From Deltaproteobacteria bacterium (GTDB taxonomy: Bacteria; Desulfobacterota; Desulfomonilia; UBA1062), in contig JAJFUP010000254.1 in assembly GCA_021372395.1 (NCBI GenBank), positions 1-40,019 on the forward strand: DNA of 40,019 nt, read 5' to 3'. Below the pieces are notes generated by a model. The model was given only the letters and a program-made list of their open reading frames with translations, was not told where the DNA came from and searched no databases. The translations under genes and the position numbers were made by a program. Below, piece after piece: positions 1 through 6,971 of this stretch. Numbering within the stretch: the first letter of the stretch is position 1; every line of letters starts with the position of its first letter.

Positions 1-512
1 CGCTCGGGCCGCATGAAGTCCTGGATCGCGTTCCCTTCTTTGAGAAACTCCGGGTTCGAGGCGACGTCGAACTCGACGTGGCCCAGGCCCCGGCTGTCGA
101 GCTTCTCCTGGATACAGGTTCTCACTTTTTCCGCCGTGCCCACGGGCACGGTGGACTTGTCTATGATGATCTTGTAGCCGTCGATGATATTCCCTATCTG
201 GGAGGCGACCCGAAGGACATAGGAGAGGTCGGCCGAGCCGTCCTTGTCTTCCGGGGTGCCCACGCAGATGAAGCAGATCAGGCTTTCCGAAACCGCTTCC
301 TTCAGGTCCTGGGTGAACGTGAGCCTGCCTTCCTGGGAATTCCGCAGGATCAGCTCCTTGACGCCCGGCTCATAGATGGGCACCTCGCCCTGCCTGAGCA
401 GGGAGAGTTTCTCGCTGTCCTCCTCGACACAGATGACGTCGTTCCCCATTTCAGCGAAGCACGTTCCCGTGACCAACCCCACGTATCCCGCACCGATTAT
501 GCAGAGCTTCAT
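1..512 (-). CDS. ugd: UDP-glucose/GDP-mannose dehydrogenase, N-terminal part (cut by window edge)
   Basis: Cytoplasmic NAD-dependent nucleotide-sugar dehydrogenase, most likely oxidising UDP-glucose to UDP-glucuronate for surface polysaccharide. The reverse strand reads MKLCIIGAGYVGLVTG at the start, the GxGxxG NAD-binding loop typical of the family, then an ICVGTP segment, DKSTVPVGT and NPEFLKEG, all hallmarks of the UDPG/MGDP dehydrogenase N-terminal domain. About 170 residues are present; the central and C-terminal substrate domains, with the catalytic cysteine, lie beyond base 1. An AGGAG Shine-Dalgarno lies about 8 bases before the ATG at 512. GDP-mannose dehydrogenase is possible, but the start and spacing look more like UDP-glucose dehydrogenase. 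Confidence 0.9.
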   Translation of the reverse strand, partial: MKLCIIGAGYVGLVTGTCFAEMGNDVICVEEDSEKLSLLRQGEVPIYEPGVKELILRNSQEGRLTFTQDLKEAVSESLICFICVGTPEDKDGSADLSYVLRVASQIGNIIDGYKIIIDKSTVPVGTAEKVRTCIQEKLDSRGLGHVEFDVASNPEFLKEGNAIQDFMRPE

Positions 513-829
513 GCGTTTCTCCTCATCGTGACCCGAGTGATTTCATCGTGTAATACATGACTGGGGCAAATTCGGCAAGACTGAAGAGGTGGCGGCAGAA
601 CTCACTCGATGTCATTCTCGCGGAAGCGGGATCCCGGTTTTCGATGAGTTTTGGACCCCCGGTTTCGCGGGGGTGAGAGTTTTCTGTGAGTTTTGCAACT
701 GGCTCAGCTGCAAATCAGTGGCTTGCTCTCCTGCACGCGCAATGAAGGCATTTCAGACGTGCGCTGCGAGACAATCAATCGGTGAAAAAATGGTCGATGG
801 GGGTTAGTGATCTTTGCAGAGGAAACACG
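513..829. other. Intergenic region with a dispersed palindromic repeat
   Basis: No credible gene is seen in this 317-base gap between ugd and tRNA-Phe. Its middle holds a copy of the dispersed palindromic repeat described at 586-705. On the minus strand a T6 run lies about 35 bases beyond the tRNA 3' end, but I see no clear stem in front of it. Confidence 0.6.
586..705. repeat. Dispersed palindromic repeat, copy 1 (family R1)
   Basis: The core has a GTCATTCTCGCGGAAGCGGG arm at about 611 and an inverted-type partner, GACCCCCGGTTTCGCGGGGG, at about 654. The outer right end reads GAGTTTTGCAACTGGCTC (688-705), and a degenerate partner lies near 586-603. The same architecture recurs near 4763, 6762, 19064 and 21088. 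It is non-coding and MITE- or REP-like. Confidence 0.65.
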
Positions 830-905
830 TGGTGCCGAGGGACGGAATTGAACCGCCGACACGAGGATTTTCAGTCCTCTGCTCTACCATCTGAGCTACC
901 TCGGC
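830..905 (-). tRNA. tRNA-Phe (anticodon GAA)
   Basis: On the minus strand a full cloverleaf can be drawn. The acceptor pair is GCCGAGG/CCTCGGC, the D arm is GCTCAGATGGTAGAGC, and the anticodon stem GAGGA/TCCTC holds loop CTGAAAA (anticodon GAA). The T arm contains GGTTCAATTCC. The 3' CCA is encoded (bases 832-830). It lies 35 bases downstream of the zinc-ribbon gene on the same strand, so co-transcription is possible. Confidence 0.96.
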
Positions 906-940
906 AACAGAACGATGTGTATTGAATTTGGGATTTCTTG

Positions 941-1228
941 TCAAGCCTTTTCGTCTTCGCCGAAGTCGAAGCTTTCGAGCTTTTCGCCCTCTTCCTTGAG
1001 CACGTCGTCGACCGATACGTCGGGGCTCTTGCGGGAGGTTTCCTGGCCGAGGAGGTCTTTGCGCTCTTCTCTCACCTTCTCCACGGCAAACCCTTCGTCA
1101 TTGACCTCGATCTCGGGCTGCTTCGTGTAGATGTTGAGCTTTATCTTGGTCGGGACCAGGTCTTCACCGCAGCTCTTGCACCGGTCCAGGTAGTCATAAC
1201 TGATATAGCCGCATTTCGGGCACTTCAT
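941..1228 (-). CDS. Small zinc-ribbon protein, conserved hypothetical
   Basis: A 95-residue cytoplasmic protein of unknown function. Two CxxC pairs in the first 25 residues (CPKCG and CKSCG) form a typical rubredoxin-like zinc ribbon. The rest is charged and acidic and ends in a Glu/Asp-rich tail, which suggests an adaptor or nucleic-acid/protein-binding role; no enzyme motif is seen. The ATG at 1228 is preferred because AGGAGG sits 9 bases upstream; a TTG three codons earlier would be too close to it. tRNA-Phe follows on the same strand. A specific function cannot be assigned. Confidence 0.75.
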   Translation of the reverse strand: MKCPKCGYISYDYLDRCKSCGEDLVPTKIKLNIYTKQPEIEVNDEGFAVEKVREERKDLLGQETSRKSPDVSVDDVLKEEGEKLESFDFGEDEKA

Positions 1229-1263
1229 CTGTGGCAACCTCCTGTGTGATATCCTTGACTATC

Positions 1264-1291
1264 GGTATAAAGGAAAATTTTCATAAGTAAA
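1264..1291 (-). promoter_or_regulatory. Candidate sigma-70 promoter for the zinc-ribbon gene (and tRNA-Phe)
   Basis: On the minus strand TTTACT (1291-1286) and TATACC (1269-1264) are separated by 16 bases in an AT-rich patch, about 35 bases before the start codon. The match is moderate and based on sequence only. Confidence 0.4.
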
Positions 1292-1586
1292 GCCGATTTG
1301 CGAGCGTGTGAATTTCACTGATGTATTCGATGACTATACATGGTTGCATCTGCAGGGGATTTCACCCTCGAGAGTGTGTGAGAGGGGGACAGCTGCAGGG
1401 AGGTGCGTTCAGCGAACCTGTCAATACCCTCTCATTTTCCTAGCAATTTTTTATCAATCGCTGCTGTTGAAAATCTCTCTGAGATGGATATACTGGACGT
1501 GGACAATCACCGTAGAACCTATCATCCGGGAATCAGACCATTTTGTGCATATTGCGGTTTTTTAATTTTATTTCAGGAGGTTCAGA
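1292..1586. other. Intergenic region before the peptidase gene
   Basis: This is the remainder of a 358-base gap between the divergent zinc-ribbon and peptidase genes. Short open frames here have no ribosome-binding site and no recognisable protein. The last 40 bases are AT-rich and end in the CAGGAGG ribosome-binding site of the peptidase gene. No repeat or RNA gene was recognised. Confidence 0.5.
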
Positions 1587-2516
1587 ATGGAACAGAATCA
1601 AGAGGACAGGAGAGTGTCGTTTGCCATGGGGTGGCTTCCCGACTACCCGGACATCCGCGACTACACGGTGGAGACGAGGAGTCTGTCGCGAAGGGTCATG
1701 AACTTAAGCCAGTTCGACTCGCCGCACGACATGCTGGTGAAGGCCGGTGCTGCGGAGCCGGCAAAGGCGAAGCTGCCGGCATCGGTCAATCTCAAAAGAT
1801 GGTGCTCGCCGGTGGAGGACCAGGAAGAGCTGGGGTCCTGCACGGCCCAGGCAGGAGTGGGGCTCGTCGAGTACTTCGAGCGAAAGGCCTTCGGCAGGCA
1901 CACCGATGCCTCGCGCCTGTTTCTCTACAAGGCGACGAGAAACCTCCTCCACCTGGAAGGGGACACCGGGGCATACCTGAGGTCGACCATGGAGGCCATG
2001 ATAGTGTTCGGCGTCCCGCCGGAGGAATACTGGCCGTACGACATCGGCAGGTTCGATGACGAGCCGGGCGCCTTCTGCTACTCCTTTGCGCAGAACTTTC
2101 AGACGCTGCAATATGTCAGGCTCGATCCCCTGGGCATCGAGAAACCCTCATTGCTCCAGCAGATCAAGACCAACCTCGCGGCAAAGATCCCTGCCATGTT
2201 CGGGTTCACGGTGTACGATTCCATCTACGATGCCGACGACGGCAAGATCCCGTTCCCCGGCCCCAAGGAGAAGGTGCTGGGCGGGCATGCGATCATGGCG
2301 GTGGGGTACGACGACAAGATGAAGATCGAGAATCCGGGCAGCAAGAAGTCCACGACCGGTGCCCTGCTCATCCGGAACTCCTGGGGGAAAGGGTGGGGCG
2401 AGAAAGGATACGGGTGGCTCCCCTATGAGTATGTGCTGCAGGGCCTGGCCGTGGACTGGTGGACCATCCTCAAGAACGAGTGGATCGACACCGGGGAGTT
2501 CAGCCTGGACGTGTAG
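1587..2516 (+). CDS. Papain-family (C1) cysteine peptidase
   Basis: A 309-residue thiol peptidase. The complete papain catalytic set is visible: Gln79 (oxyanion hole) and Cys85 in DQEELGSCTAQ with the papain-like spacing of six, His234 in GGHAIMAVGYDD, and Asn264 in IRNSWGKGWG. The N-terminus carries MGWLPDYPDIRDY, typical of bacterial C1 peptidases. There is no signal peptide, membrane segment or eukaryotic-type I29 inhibitory prodomain, so a cytoplasmic location or non-classical export is inferred. The start follows AGGAGG by 7 bases. A strong hairpin lies just after the stop. The substrate is unknown, and the neighbours give no hint. Confidence 0.9.
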   Translation: MEQNQEDRRVSFAMGWLPDYPDIRDYTVETRSLSRRVMNLSQFDSPHDMLVKAGAAEPAKAKLPASVNLKRWCSPVEDQEELGSCTAQAGVGLVEYFERKAFGRHTDASRLFLYKATRNLLHLEGDTGAYLRSTMEAMIVFGVPPEEYWPYDIGRFDDEPGAFCYSFAQNFQTLQYVRLDPLGIEKPSLLQQIKTNLAAKIPAMFGFTVYDSIYDADDGKIPFPGPKEKVLGGHAIMAVGYDDKMKIENPGSKKSTTGALLIRNSWGKGWGEKGYGWLPYEYVLQGLAVDWWTILKNEWIDTGEFSLDV

Positions 2517-2524
2517 GCGCTGGT

Positions 2525-2570
2525 CGCCGGGGATTGAGCCCGAGCTTTCAGCTCGGCTCAACCCCCGGCG
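2525..2570 (+). terminator. Strong hairpin downstream of the peptidase gene
   Basis: A near-perfect stem-loop starts 8 bases after the stop: CGCCGGGG pairs with CCCCGGCG, TTGAG with CTCAA and CCGAGC with GCTCGG around a TTTCA loop. No T-run follows, so it may act as an RNA 3'-end stabiliser or a non-canonical terminator. It touches the left end of the MITE-like element at 2569. Confidence 0.5.
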
Positions 2571-2930
2571 GGGTCAGGCCTCAACATGTGACAACCTCTG
2601 CACCGCTTGCCCGTGATCAGGTGAGCAATCATGAGATCTCCTAACGCGACGAGCGAAAAGTGCAGCACGTCATTCCTGCGAAGCTCTTTTCATCGCACGG
2701 GGCGAGAAATCGTTTCATGCCATTCCCTCGGAAGAGGGGATCCAGTCTTTTTGAGAACGTTGAGTTTCCATGTCGCAGAGTATCCCCACGCACGGGGGAA
2801 CGGCGTGTCATTCAATCCGTCAAATTGAGTGAAATCCAGCGTATCGCCCGGCAAGGGGGGAACGGCAGCGACAACAGGAGAAGTTCTGCTGTCCCCTCGA
2901 GCATATGTCACATGTTGAGGCCTGACCCCG
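2569..2930. mobile_element. MITE-like element A (25-bp perfect terminal inverted repeats)
   Basis: A 362-base element bounded by perfect 25-base inverted repeats at 2569-2593 and 2906-2930; the outer 18 bases read CGGGGTCAGGCCTCAACA. The same ends bound element B at 9717-9895. The interior has no transposase or credible gene, and contains degenerate copies of the R1 palindrome core near 2668 and 2717. It is probably non-autonomous and moved in trans; family membership is inference. It accounts for most of the 523-base gap between the peptidase and ligase genes. Confidence 0.75.
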
Positions 2931-2961
2931 TCAACAAAATTGACTCCTCAATCTTGTTGAC
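2930..2961. promoter_or_regulatory. 32-bp operator-like palindrome before the acyl-CoA ligase
   Basis: Two 14-base arms, GTCAACAAAATTGA and TCAATCTTGTTGAC, are inverted around a 4-base CTCC spacer with a single mismatch. It lies about 80 bases before the ligase ATG and overlaps a possible -35 box. This is the size and symmetry expected of a dimeric repressor site such as a TetR- or FadR-type regulator; the regulator itself is not identified. Confidence 0.6.
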
Positions 2962-2985
2962 CAAAAAAGCAAAATGAATTAGTGT
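2957..2985 (+). promoter_or_regulatory. Candidate promoter of the acyl-CoA ligase
   Basis: TTGACC (2957-2962) and TAGTGT (2980-2985) are 17 bases apart. The -35 box lies inside the right arm of the palindrome at 2930-2961, which would suit repression by promoter occlusion. The -10 match is weak. Confidence 0.35.
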
Positions 2986-3039
2986 GATGGGCGTTGATTA
3001 AAATGTAATTAAATAAATACCAACTACGAGGTGGATCCC

Positions 3040-4698
3040 ATGTCTAGCCCTTTCTCCTCCCTGAAGCCCGAAGAGAATCAGTTCTATTCAGCGCTCAACA
3101 AGGAAAGCATCGAGTTTTTGAGAAACCGGTACAACCAGACGAACAGGTGGGTCATTGCAGACATGATCCGCCGCAGCAGGTACCACTACCCGGACAAGAA
3201 GGCCCTCATCTTCCAGGACAAGGAGCTTTCCTACAGCCGGCTGGAAGACGAGTGCAACCGCGTGGCCAACGCGCTCATCGGCCTCGGGGTGCAGAAGTAC
3301 GACAGGGTGGCCATCCTGGCACACAACACCCTGCACCACGTGCTCGCCTGGCTGGGGTGCGCCAAGGCCGGGGCCGTGTACCTCGCCATCAACTACATGC
3401 TCAATGGCGAGGAGATCTCCTACTGTGTCAATCACTCGGAGAGCACGGTCCTCATCGTGGAAGATTCTTTGTATGAAATCGTGAAGGACGTGCTCGACAG
3501 CATGCCGTGCGTGAAGACCTTCATCTGGTCCGACCAGGGGGAGGGGAAGAAGGCTCCCGGCGGGCGGTTCATGGATTTCGATGCATGGTACACAGGCAGC
3601 AGCGCCCAGGAGCCGGACATGTGCCTCCACATCGAGGACCCGGTTCAGATGACCTACACGAGCGGGACCGAGTCCCTGCCCAAGGGGGTCATCGCCAACA
3701 ACCAGGCCCTCATGGCGCAGTACATGGGGTGCATCATCGACGGGCAGTTCGAGGCCGACGACGTGAGCGTCAACGCGCTTCCTCTCTACCACTGCGCACA
3801 GCGCGACGTCTTCATGAACCCGATCTTCTGGGTGGGGGGCACGAACATCCTCACCACGCCGGACATCAGGACGATCCTCGAGAACATCTCGAAATACCGG
3901 GCAACCCTGTTCTTCGCACCGCCCACGGTCTGGATCGGCATGCTCAGGCACCCCGACTTCAAGAAATACGATCTCTCGAGCCTCAAAAAGTGCTGCTACG
4001 GGGCATCAATCATGCCCGTGGAGATCCTGAAGGAGATCATGGAGAAGATCCCGGGCTGCCGGGTCTACAACTTCTACGGCCAGACGGAGCTCGCGCCCTA
4101 CCACACGATTCTCAAGGCGGCGGATGCCCTCCAGAAGCTTGGCTCAGCCGGCATGGGCGGGTTCAACATGGAGACGCGCCTCGAGGATGACCTCGGCAAC
4201 GAGATCACCCAGGTCGACGTGCCAGGGGAGATCTGCGGGAAGGGACCCCATGCCCTCATGCTCTACTTCAAGGAGCCGGAGAAGACCGAGGATGTCATGA
4301 GGGGAGGGTGGTTCCACTCGGGCGATCTCGGGGTCCTCGACGAGGACAGGTACATCACGGTGGTGGACCGCAAGAAGGACATGGTGAAGACCGGCGGGGA
4401 AAACGTCTCCACCCGGGAGGTCGAGGAGGTGATCTACCTGGACAAGCGGGTGAAGGAGGTCGCCGTCATCGGGGTGGAGCACCCGAAATGGGTGGAGGCT
4501 GTCGCGGCCGTGATCGTCCCCAAGGACGGGGCAGTGATCACGGAAGAGGAGATCAGGAATCTGGCAAAAACGAAGCTTGCCCTGTTCAAGGTTCCGAAGA
4601 AGGTCCTGTTCGTAGGCGAACTGCCCAAGACGCCCACCGGGAAGGTGCTGAAAAGGGACTTGAGACTGGAGCTCAAGAGCCTGTTTGCCGCGGATTGA
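3040..4698 (+). CDS. AMP-dependent acyl-CoA synthetase (fatty acid-CoA ligase family)
   Basis: A 552-residue cytoplasmic or membrane-associated enzyme that activates a carboxylic acid via acyl-AMP to its CoA thioester. Family motifs occur in order: the phosphate-binding loop MTYTSGTESLPKGV, YNFYGQTEL (adenine and substrate contacts), WFHSGDLGVLDEDRYITVVD with the ATP-ribose Asp, the hinge RKKDMVKTGGENV, and the C-terminal catalytic Lys in PTGKVLKRD. Length is normal for fatty-acyl or aryl-acid ligases. GAGG lies 8 bases before the ATG at 3040; an upstream in-frame GTG (3031) is less likely because it sits on the ribosome-binding site. The acid substrate is unknown. The operator-like palindrome upstream suggests substrate-responsive control. 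Confidence 0.9.
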   Translation: MSSPFSSLKPEENQFYSALNKESIEFLRNRYNQTNRWVIADMIRRSRYHYPDKKALIFQDKELSYSRLEDECNRVANALIGLGVQKYDRVAILAHNTLHHVLAWLGCAKAGAVYLAINYMLNGEEISYCVNHSESTVLIVEDSLYEIVKDVLDSMPCVKTFIWSDQGEGKKAPGGRFMDFDAWYTGSSAQEPDMCLHIEDPVQMTYTSGTESLPKGVIANNQALMAQYMGCIIDGQFEADDVSVNALPLYHCAQRDVFMNPIFWVGGTNILTTPDIRTILENISKYRATLFFAPPTVWIGMLRHPDFKKYDLSSLKKCCYGASIMPVEILKEIMEKIPGCRVYNFYGQTELAPYHTILKAADALQKLGSAGMGGFNMETRLEDDLGNEITQVDVPGEICGKGPHALMLYFKEPEKTEDVMRGGWFHSGDLGVLDEDRYITVVDRKKDMVKTGGENVSTREVEEVIYLDKRVKEVAVIGVEHPKWVEAVAAVIVPKDGAVITEEEIRNLAKTKLALFKVPKKVLFVGELPKTPTGKVLKRDLRLELKSLFAAD

Positions 4699-5178
4699 GG
4701 CTCCTCCAATGTAAGCCTTATTTCAGTGCATACAGCGGAGGTAATCGAAAAACGCCTCCATCCTGTCGCCCCCGCGAAAGCGGGGGTCCAGAAGTCCCCG
4801 AAAAACCGATTTTCCGCTTCCGTGGAAATGACATACAGGTGGTTCTGCAATGAGCTCTGTCGAAGTATGTTTTATCGATGTGAATCCGGATTGAGCTTTG
4901 CGCCGGGAGCGTCTAACCTGGCAGGGTTGACCATCCCTGCAGGTTGATCGTCCATTCCGGATGTCAGCCTTGCCGTGCTGGGCCGAACATTGGACGGCCT
5001 GTCCTCTCGGTCCGTCATCCCCTATCATGAAACGGTCCGGGACCACGAGAGCGTGGTGTCTCCCGCTGGTGCCTGCTTCCTGGCGGTTTAATGATTTTAC
5101 ATTTTCCTCACTCTGCGTTAGATAACTCTCCATATGCATCCTGAACCGGATCGACACATTGCCAAAAAAGAGGGAGCC
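4699..5178. other. 480-base intergenic region with repeats
   Basis: No convincing gene is seen. It contains an R1 repeat copy (4763-4857) and a short imperfect direct repeat, GGTTGACCATCC / GGTTGATCGTCC, near 4923-4952. There is a short palindrome CCACGAGAGCGTGG near 5042, and an AT-rich stretch at 5090-5130 that could hold the promoter of the next gene. An in-frame ATG at 5134 exists, but it lacks a ribosome-binding site. Confidence 0.5.
4763..4857. repeat. Dispersed palindromic repeat, copy 2 (family R1, reversed)
   Basis: The core arm TCGCCCCCGCGAAAGCGGGG near 4765 is followed by a degraded opposite arm, TTCCGCTTCCGTGGAAATGA, near 4810, and a TTCTGCAATGAGCTC end near 4842. The opposite arm is clearly decayed. 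Confidence 0.55.
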
Positions 5179-5571
5179 ATGGACACGAGCCCGAGGATAC
5201 TCATGTGGGGATTCAGCAGCGAGGAAAAGGACAGGTTCGACGCATTTCTCACGGAGATATGCGCATCTCCCACCATTCAGATAGAACCGGACCAGGGGCC
5301 TCTCCCTGTGCACGAGATCCTCTTCTCGGACAAGAGGGCCGAAGAGATGTTCATCTCGGATCAGAAGGTGCTCCTCTTCTTCAATGTCCCGGCCGAGGTC
5401 ATCCACGGCATCATGACCGGGGCAAAGAAAAAGGACCTTCCGAGACCCATCTATGCCATGGTCACCAAGGAGAACATCGAGTGGAGTTTCAGCGACCTTG
5501 TGGAGCATCTCACGAAGGAGCACGAGTTCATGCAGAAGAAGCTCAAGGAGAGGAGAGAGGGGAAGCACTGA
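5179..5571 (+). CDS. Small conserved protein, DUF3783-like
   Basis: A 130-residue soluble protein of unknown role. The N-terminal part (RILMWGFSSEEKDRF) looks like a short alpha/beta domain. The middle carries EILFSDKRAEEMF and VLLFFNVPAEVIHGIM. The C-terminal third contains PRPIYAMVTKENIEWSF, then a Lys/Glu-rich helix. This order resembles DUF3783 proteins of anaerobic bacteria, a recognition from memory that needs a profile search. GAGGGAGCC before the ATG at 5179 is a good ribosome-binding site, so this start is preferred over the ATG 15 codons earlier. No catalytic motif is seen. Confidence 0.6.
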   Translation: MDTSPRILMWGFSSEEKDRFDAFLTEICASPTIQIEPDQGPLPVHEILFSDKRAEEMFISDQKVLLFFNVPAEVIHGIMTGAKKKDLPRPIYAMVTKENIEWSFSDLVEHLTKEHEFMQKKLKERREGKH

Positions 5572-5797
5572 AGGATCTGCCGGGGTATTGCGTGCTTCCC
5601 GAGCTTGACAGGCCATTCGCGGCACGCTGCCGGGGTCAAGTGATCGGAGGGAAAACGGTTCATTCACCCCTTATCAGGCGAACGGTATCTTTCATGGCCG
5701 AGGGAAAAATGAAGGATGAAGGAACACGGATGCCAACGGCTCAATGTATCAGCCTTCGATATATGCACAGAAAAATGAAAGGGAGAGCGATTTTACC

Positions 5798-6529
5798 ATG
5801 AAGGCAACCATCCTGAAGAAGATATCCATCATGGCGCAGACCATTGCCCCGACGCTCGGGATATCCGTCTACGCGCTTTATATGAGGGTCACCAACACGT
5901 ATGACAGAAATCGCGCCGACCGTATTCTCAGGTGGTGGTCGGGGCTGCTCCTCAAGGCGGTGAAGGCATCCTGGGAGGTGTCGGATCCCCATGGCATCAC
6001 CCTTGAGCCGGGAAAGCCCTACATCATCATGTCGAACCACCGGAGCCATTACGACATTCCCCTCATCTTTGTCTCGCTCCCGGGCAGCATCCGCATGCTC
6101 ACGAAGAAGGAGCTCTTCAAGATCCCCATATGGGGGAGGGGGCTCAAGGCCTCCGAGTTTCTCTCCATCGACCGCCGCAACCACGAGCAGGCCATGAGAG
6201 ACCTCGAAGAGGCAAAAACGAAGATGGAGGGCGGCATCGTGCTCTGGATAGCCCCGGAGGGGACGAGGTCGCGCACCGGGGATTTCCTGCCGTTCAAGAA
6301 GGGCGGGTTCATGCTGGCCATCCAGATGGGTGCCACGATCATCCCCGTGGGGATCAGGGGATCGGAAAAGATCCTCAAACCGGACACCTTCGATTTCTCT
6401 CTCCTTCAGAAGGTCCAGGTGTGCATCGGCGAGCCCATCGATGCCTCACGCTACAGCATCGAGCAGCGGGATGAACTGATACAGGACGTCAAGGGGGCGA
6501 TCGAGGGCCTGACCCGGGCACAAATTTAG
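5798..6529 (+). CDS. 1-acyl-sn-glycerol-3-phosphate acyltransferase (PlsC-like)
   Basis: A 243-residue membrane-associated acyltransferase, probably making phosphatidate from lysophosphatidate. All four glycerolipid acyltransferase blocks are present: NHRSHYDIP (HX4D catalytic), FLSIDRRNHE, APEGTRSRTGDFLPFKKGGF (glycerophosphate binding) and IIPVGIRGSEKIL. A hydrophobic N-terminal stretch precedes block I. The ATG at 5798 gives a usual PlsC N-terminus; an in-frame ATG at 5744 would add 18 polar residues. The last codons lie inside the first unit of a 59-base tandem repeat, so the native C-terminus may have been altered by that expansion. The acyl-CoA ligase lies upstream on the same strand, but the two are far apart. 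Confidence 0.88.
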   Translation: MKATILKKISIMAQTIAPTLGISVYALYMRVTNTYDRNRADRILRWWSGLLLKAVKASWEVSDPHGITLEPGKPYIIMSNHRSHYDIPLIFVSLPGSIRMLTKKELFKIPIWGRGLKASEFLSIDRRNHEQAMRDLEEAKTKMEGGIVLWIAPEGTRSRTGDFLPFKKGGFMLAIQMGATIIPVGIRGSEKILKPDTFDFSLLQKVQVCIGEPIDASRYSIEQRDELIQDVKGAIEGLTRAQI

Positions 6530-6744
6530 CTCGTGATGATATTGCATTCCCAGGGATCTCCCGGCGTCCGATCCAGGCACAAGTGCAGTTCGTAATGATC
6601 TTGGATTTTCAGGAAATTTTCAGCGTCTGACCCGGGAACAAGCTGAGTGCTTCATAACAGTTCATTTTCAGCAATCTATCTGTGTCTGACCCAAGAAAAG
6701 GCAGAACCGTAAATCGGTACCAGAGAGTTAGAAAAGCCCGGGTT
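6509..6744 (+). repeat. Degenerate 59-bp tandem repeat, four units
   Basis: Units begin at 6509, 6568, 6627 and 6686, exactly 59 bases apart. Each starts with CTGACCCGGGCACAA or a close variant (CCGATCCAGGCACAA, CTGACCCGGGAACAA, CTGACCCAAGAAAAG) and, in the first two, continues with TCGTGATGAT or CGTAATGAT. Unit 1 spans the last codons and stop of the acyltransferase gene; later units are progressively diverged and the fourth keeps mainly its head. There are no unique spacers, so it is not a CRISPR array. Confidence 0.75.
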
Positions 6745-6971
6745 GAGGCTCATCCCGAGGTGTTTGCAAAAGTACCGGGACGTCATTCCCGCGGAAGCGG
6801 GAATCCATTCAATTCAATGGCTTCTGGACCCCCGCTTCCGCGGGGGTGACGGGGTATGTATGCTTCTGTGCGCCAATTGATGTTCGGATCCCCGCTTCCG
6901 CAGGGGTGGCGGTCGTTTTAGAGCTTTGTAAATGGCTTATCCTGCCTGTATTTTCTGATCCAAACTCTCCA
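6745..6971. other. Intergenic region between convergent acyltransferase and kinase genes
   Basis: This is the rest of a 442-base non-coding gap. Apart from the tandem repeat it contains an R1 repeat copy (6762-6938). I see no gene and no classical terminator with a T-run. Confidence 0.5.
6762..6938. repeat. Dispersed palindromic repeat, copy 3 (family R1, with an extra arm)
   Basis: The arm GTCATTCCCGCGGAAGCGGG (about 6783) is followed by the inverse-type arm GACCCCCGCTTCCGCGGGGG (about 6827). A third arm, ATCCCCGCTTCCGCAGGGGT, lies near 6888. The outer ends are GTTTGCAAAAG (about 6762) and GAGCTTTGTAAATGGCTT (6921-6938). The extra arm suggests an internal duplication or two merged copies. 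Confidence 0.65.

Noticed and set aside
1403-2059. 218-codon open frame overlapping the peptidase gene
   Set aside because: Its out-of-frame part is Arg/Gly/Pro-rich without motifs, whereas the overlapping frame encodes the full papain catalytic set.
2569-2930. Element A considered as a full insertion sequence
   Set aside because: It is only 362 bases, with no transposase frame. It fits a non-autonomous element.
6509-6744. Tandem repeat considered as a CRISPR array
   Set aside because: Units are contiguous and diverged, there are no short identical repeats with unique spacers, and no cas genes are in the window.
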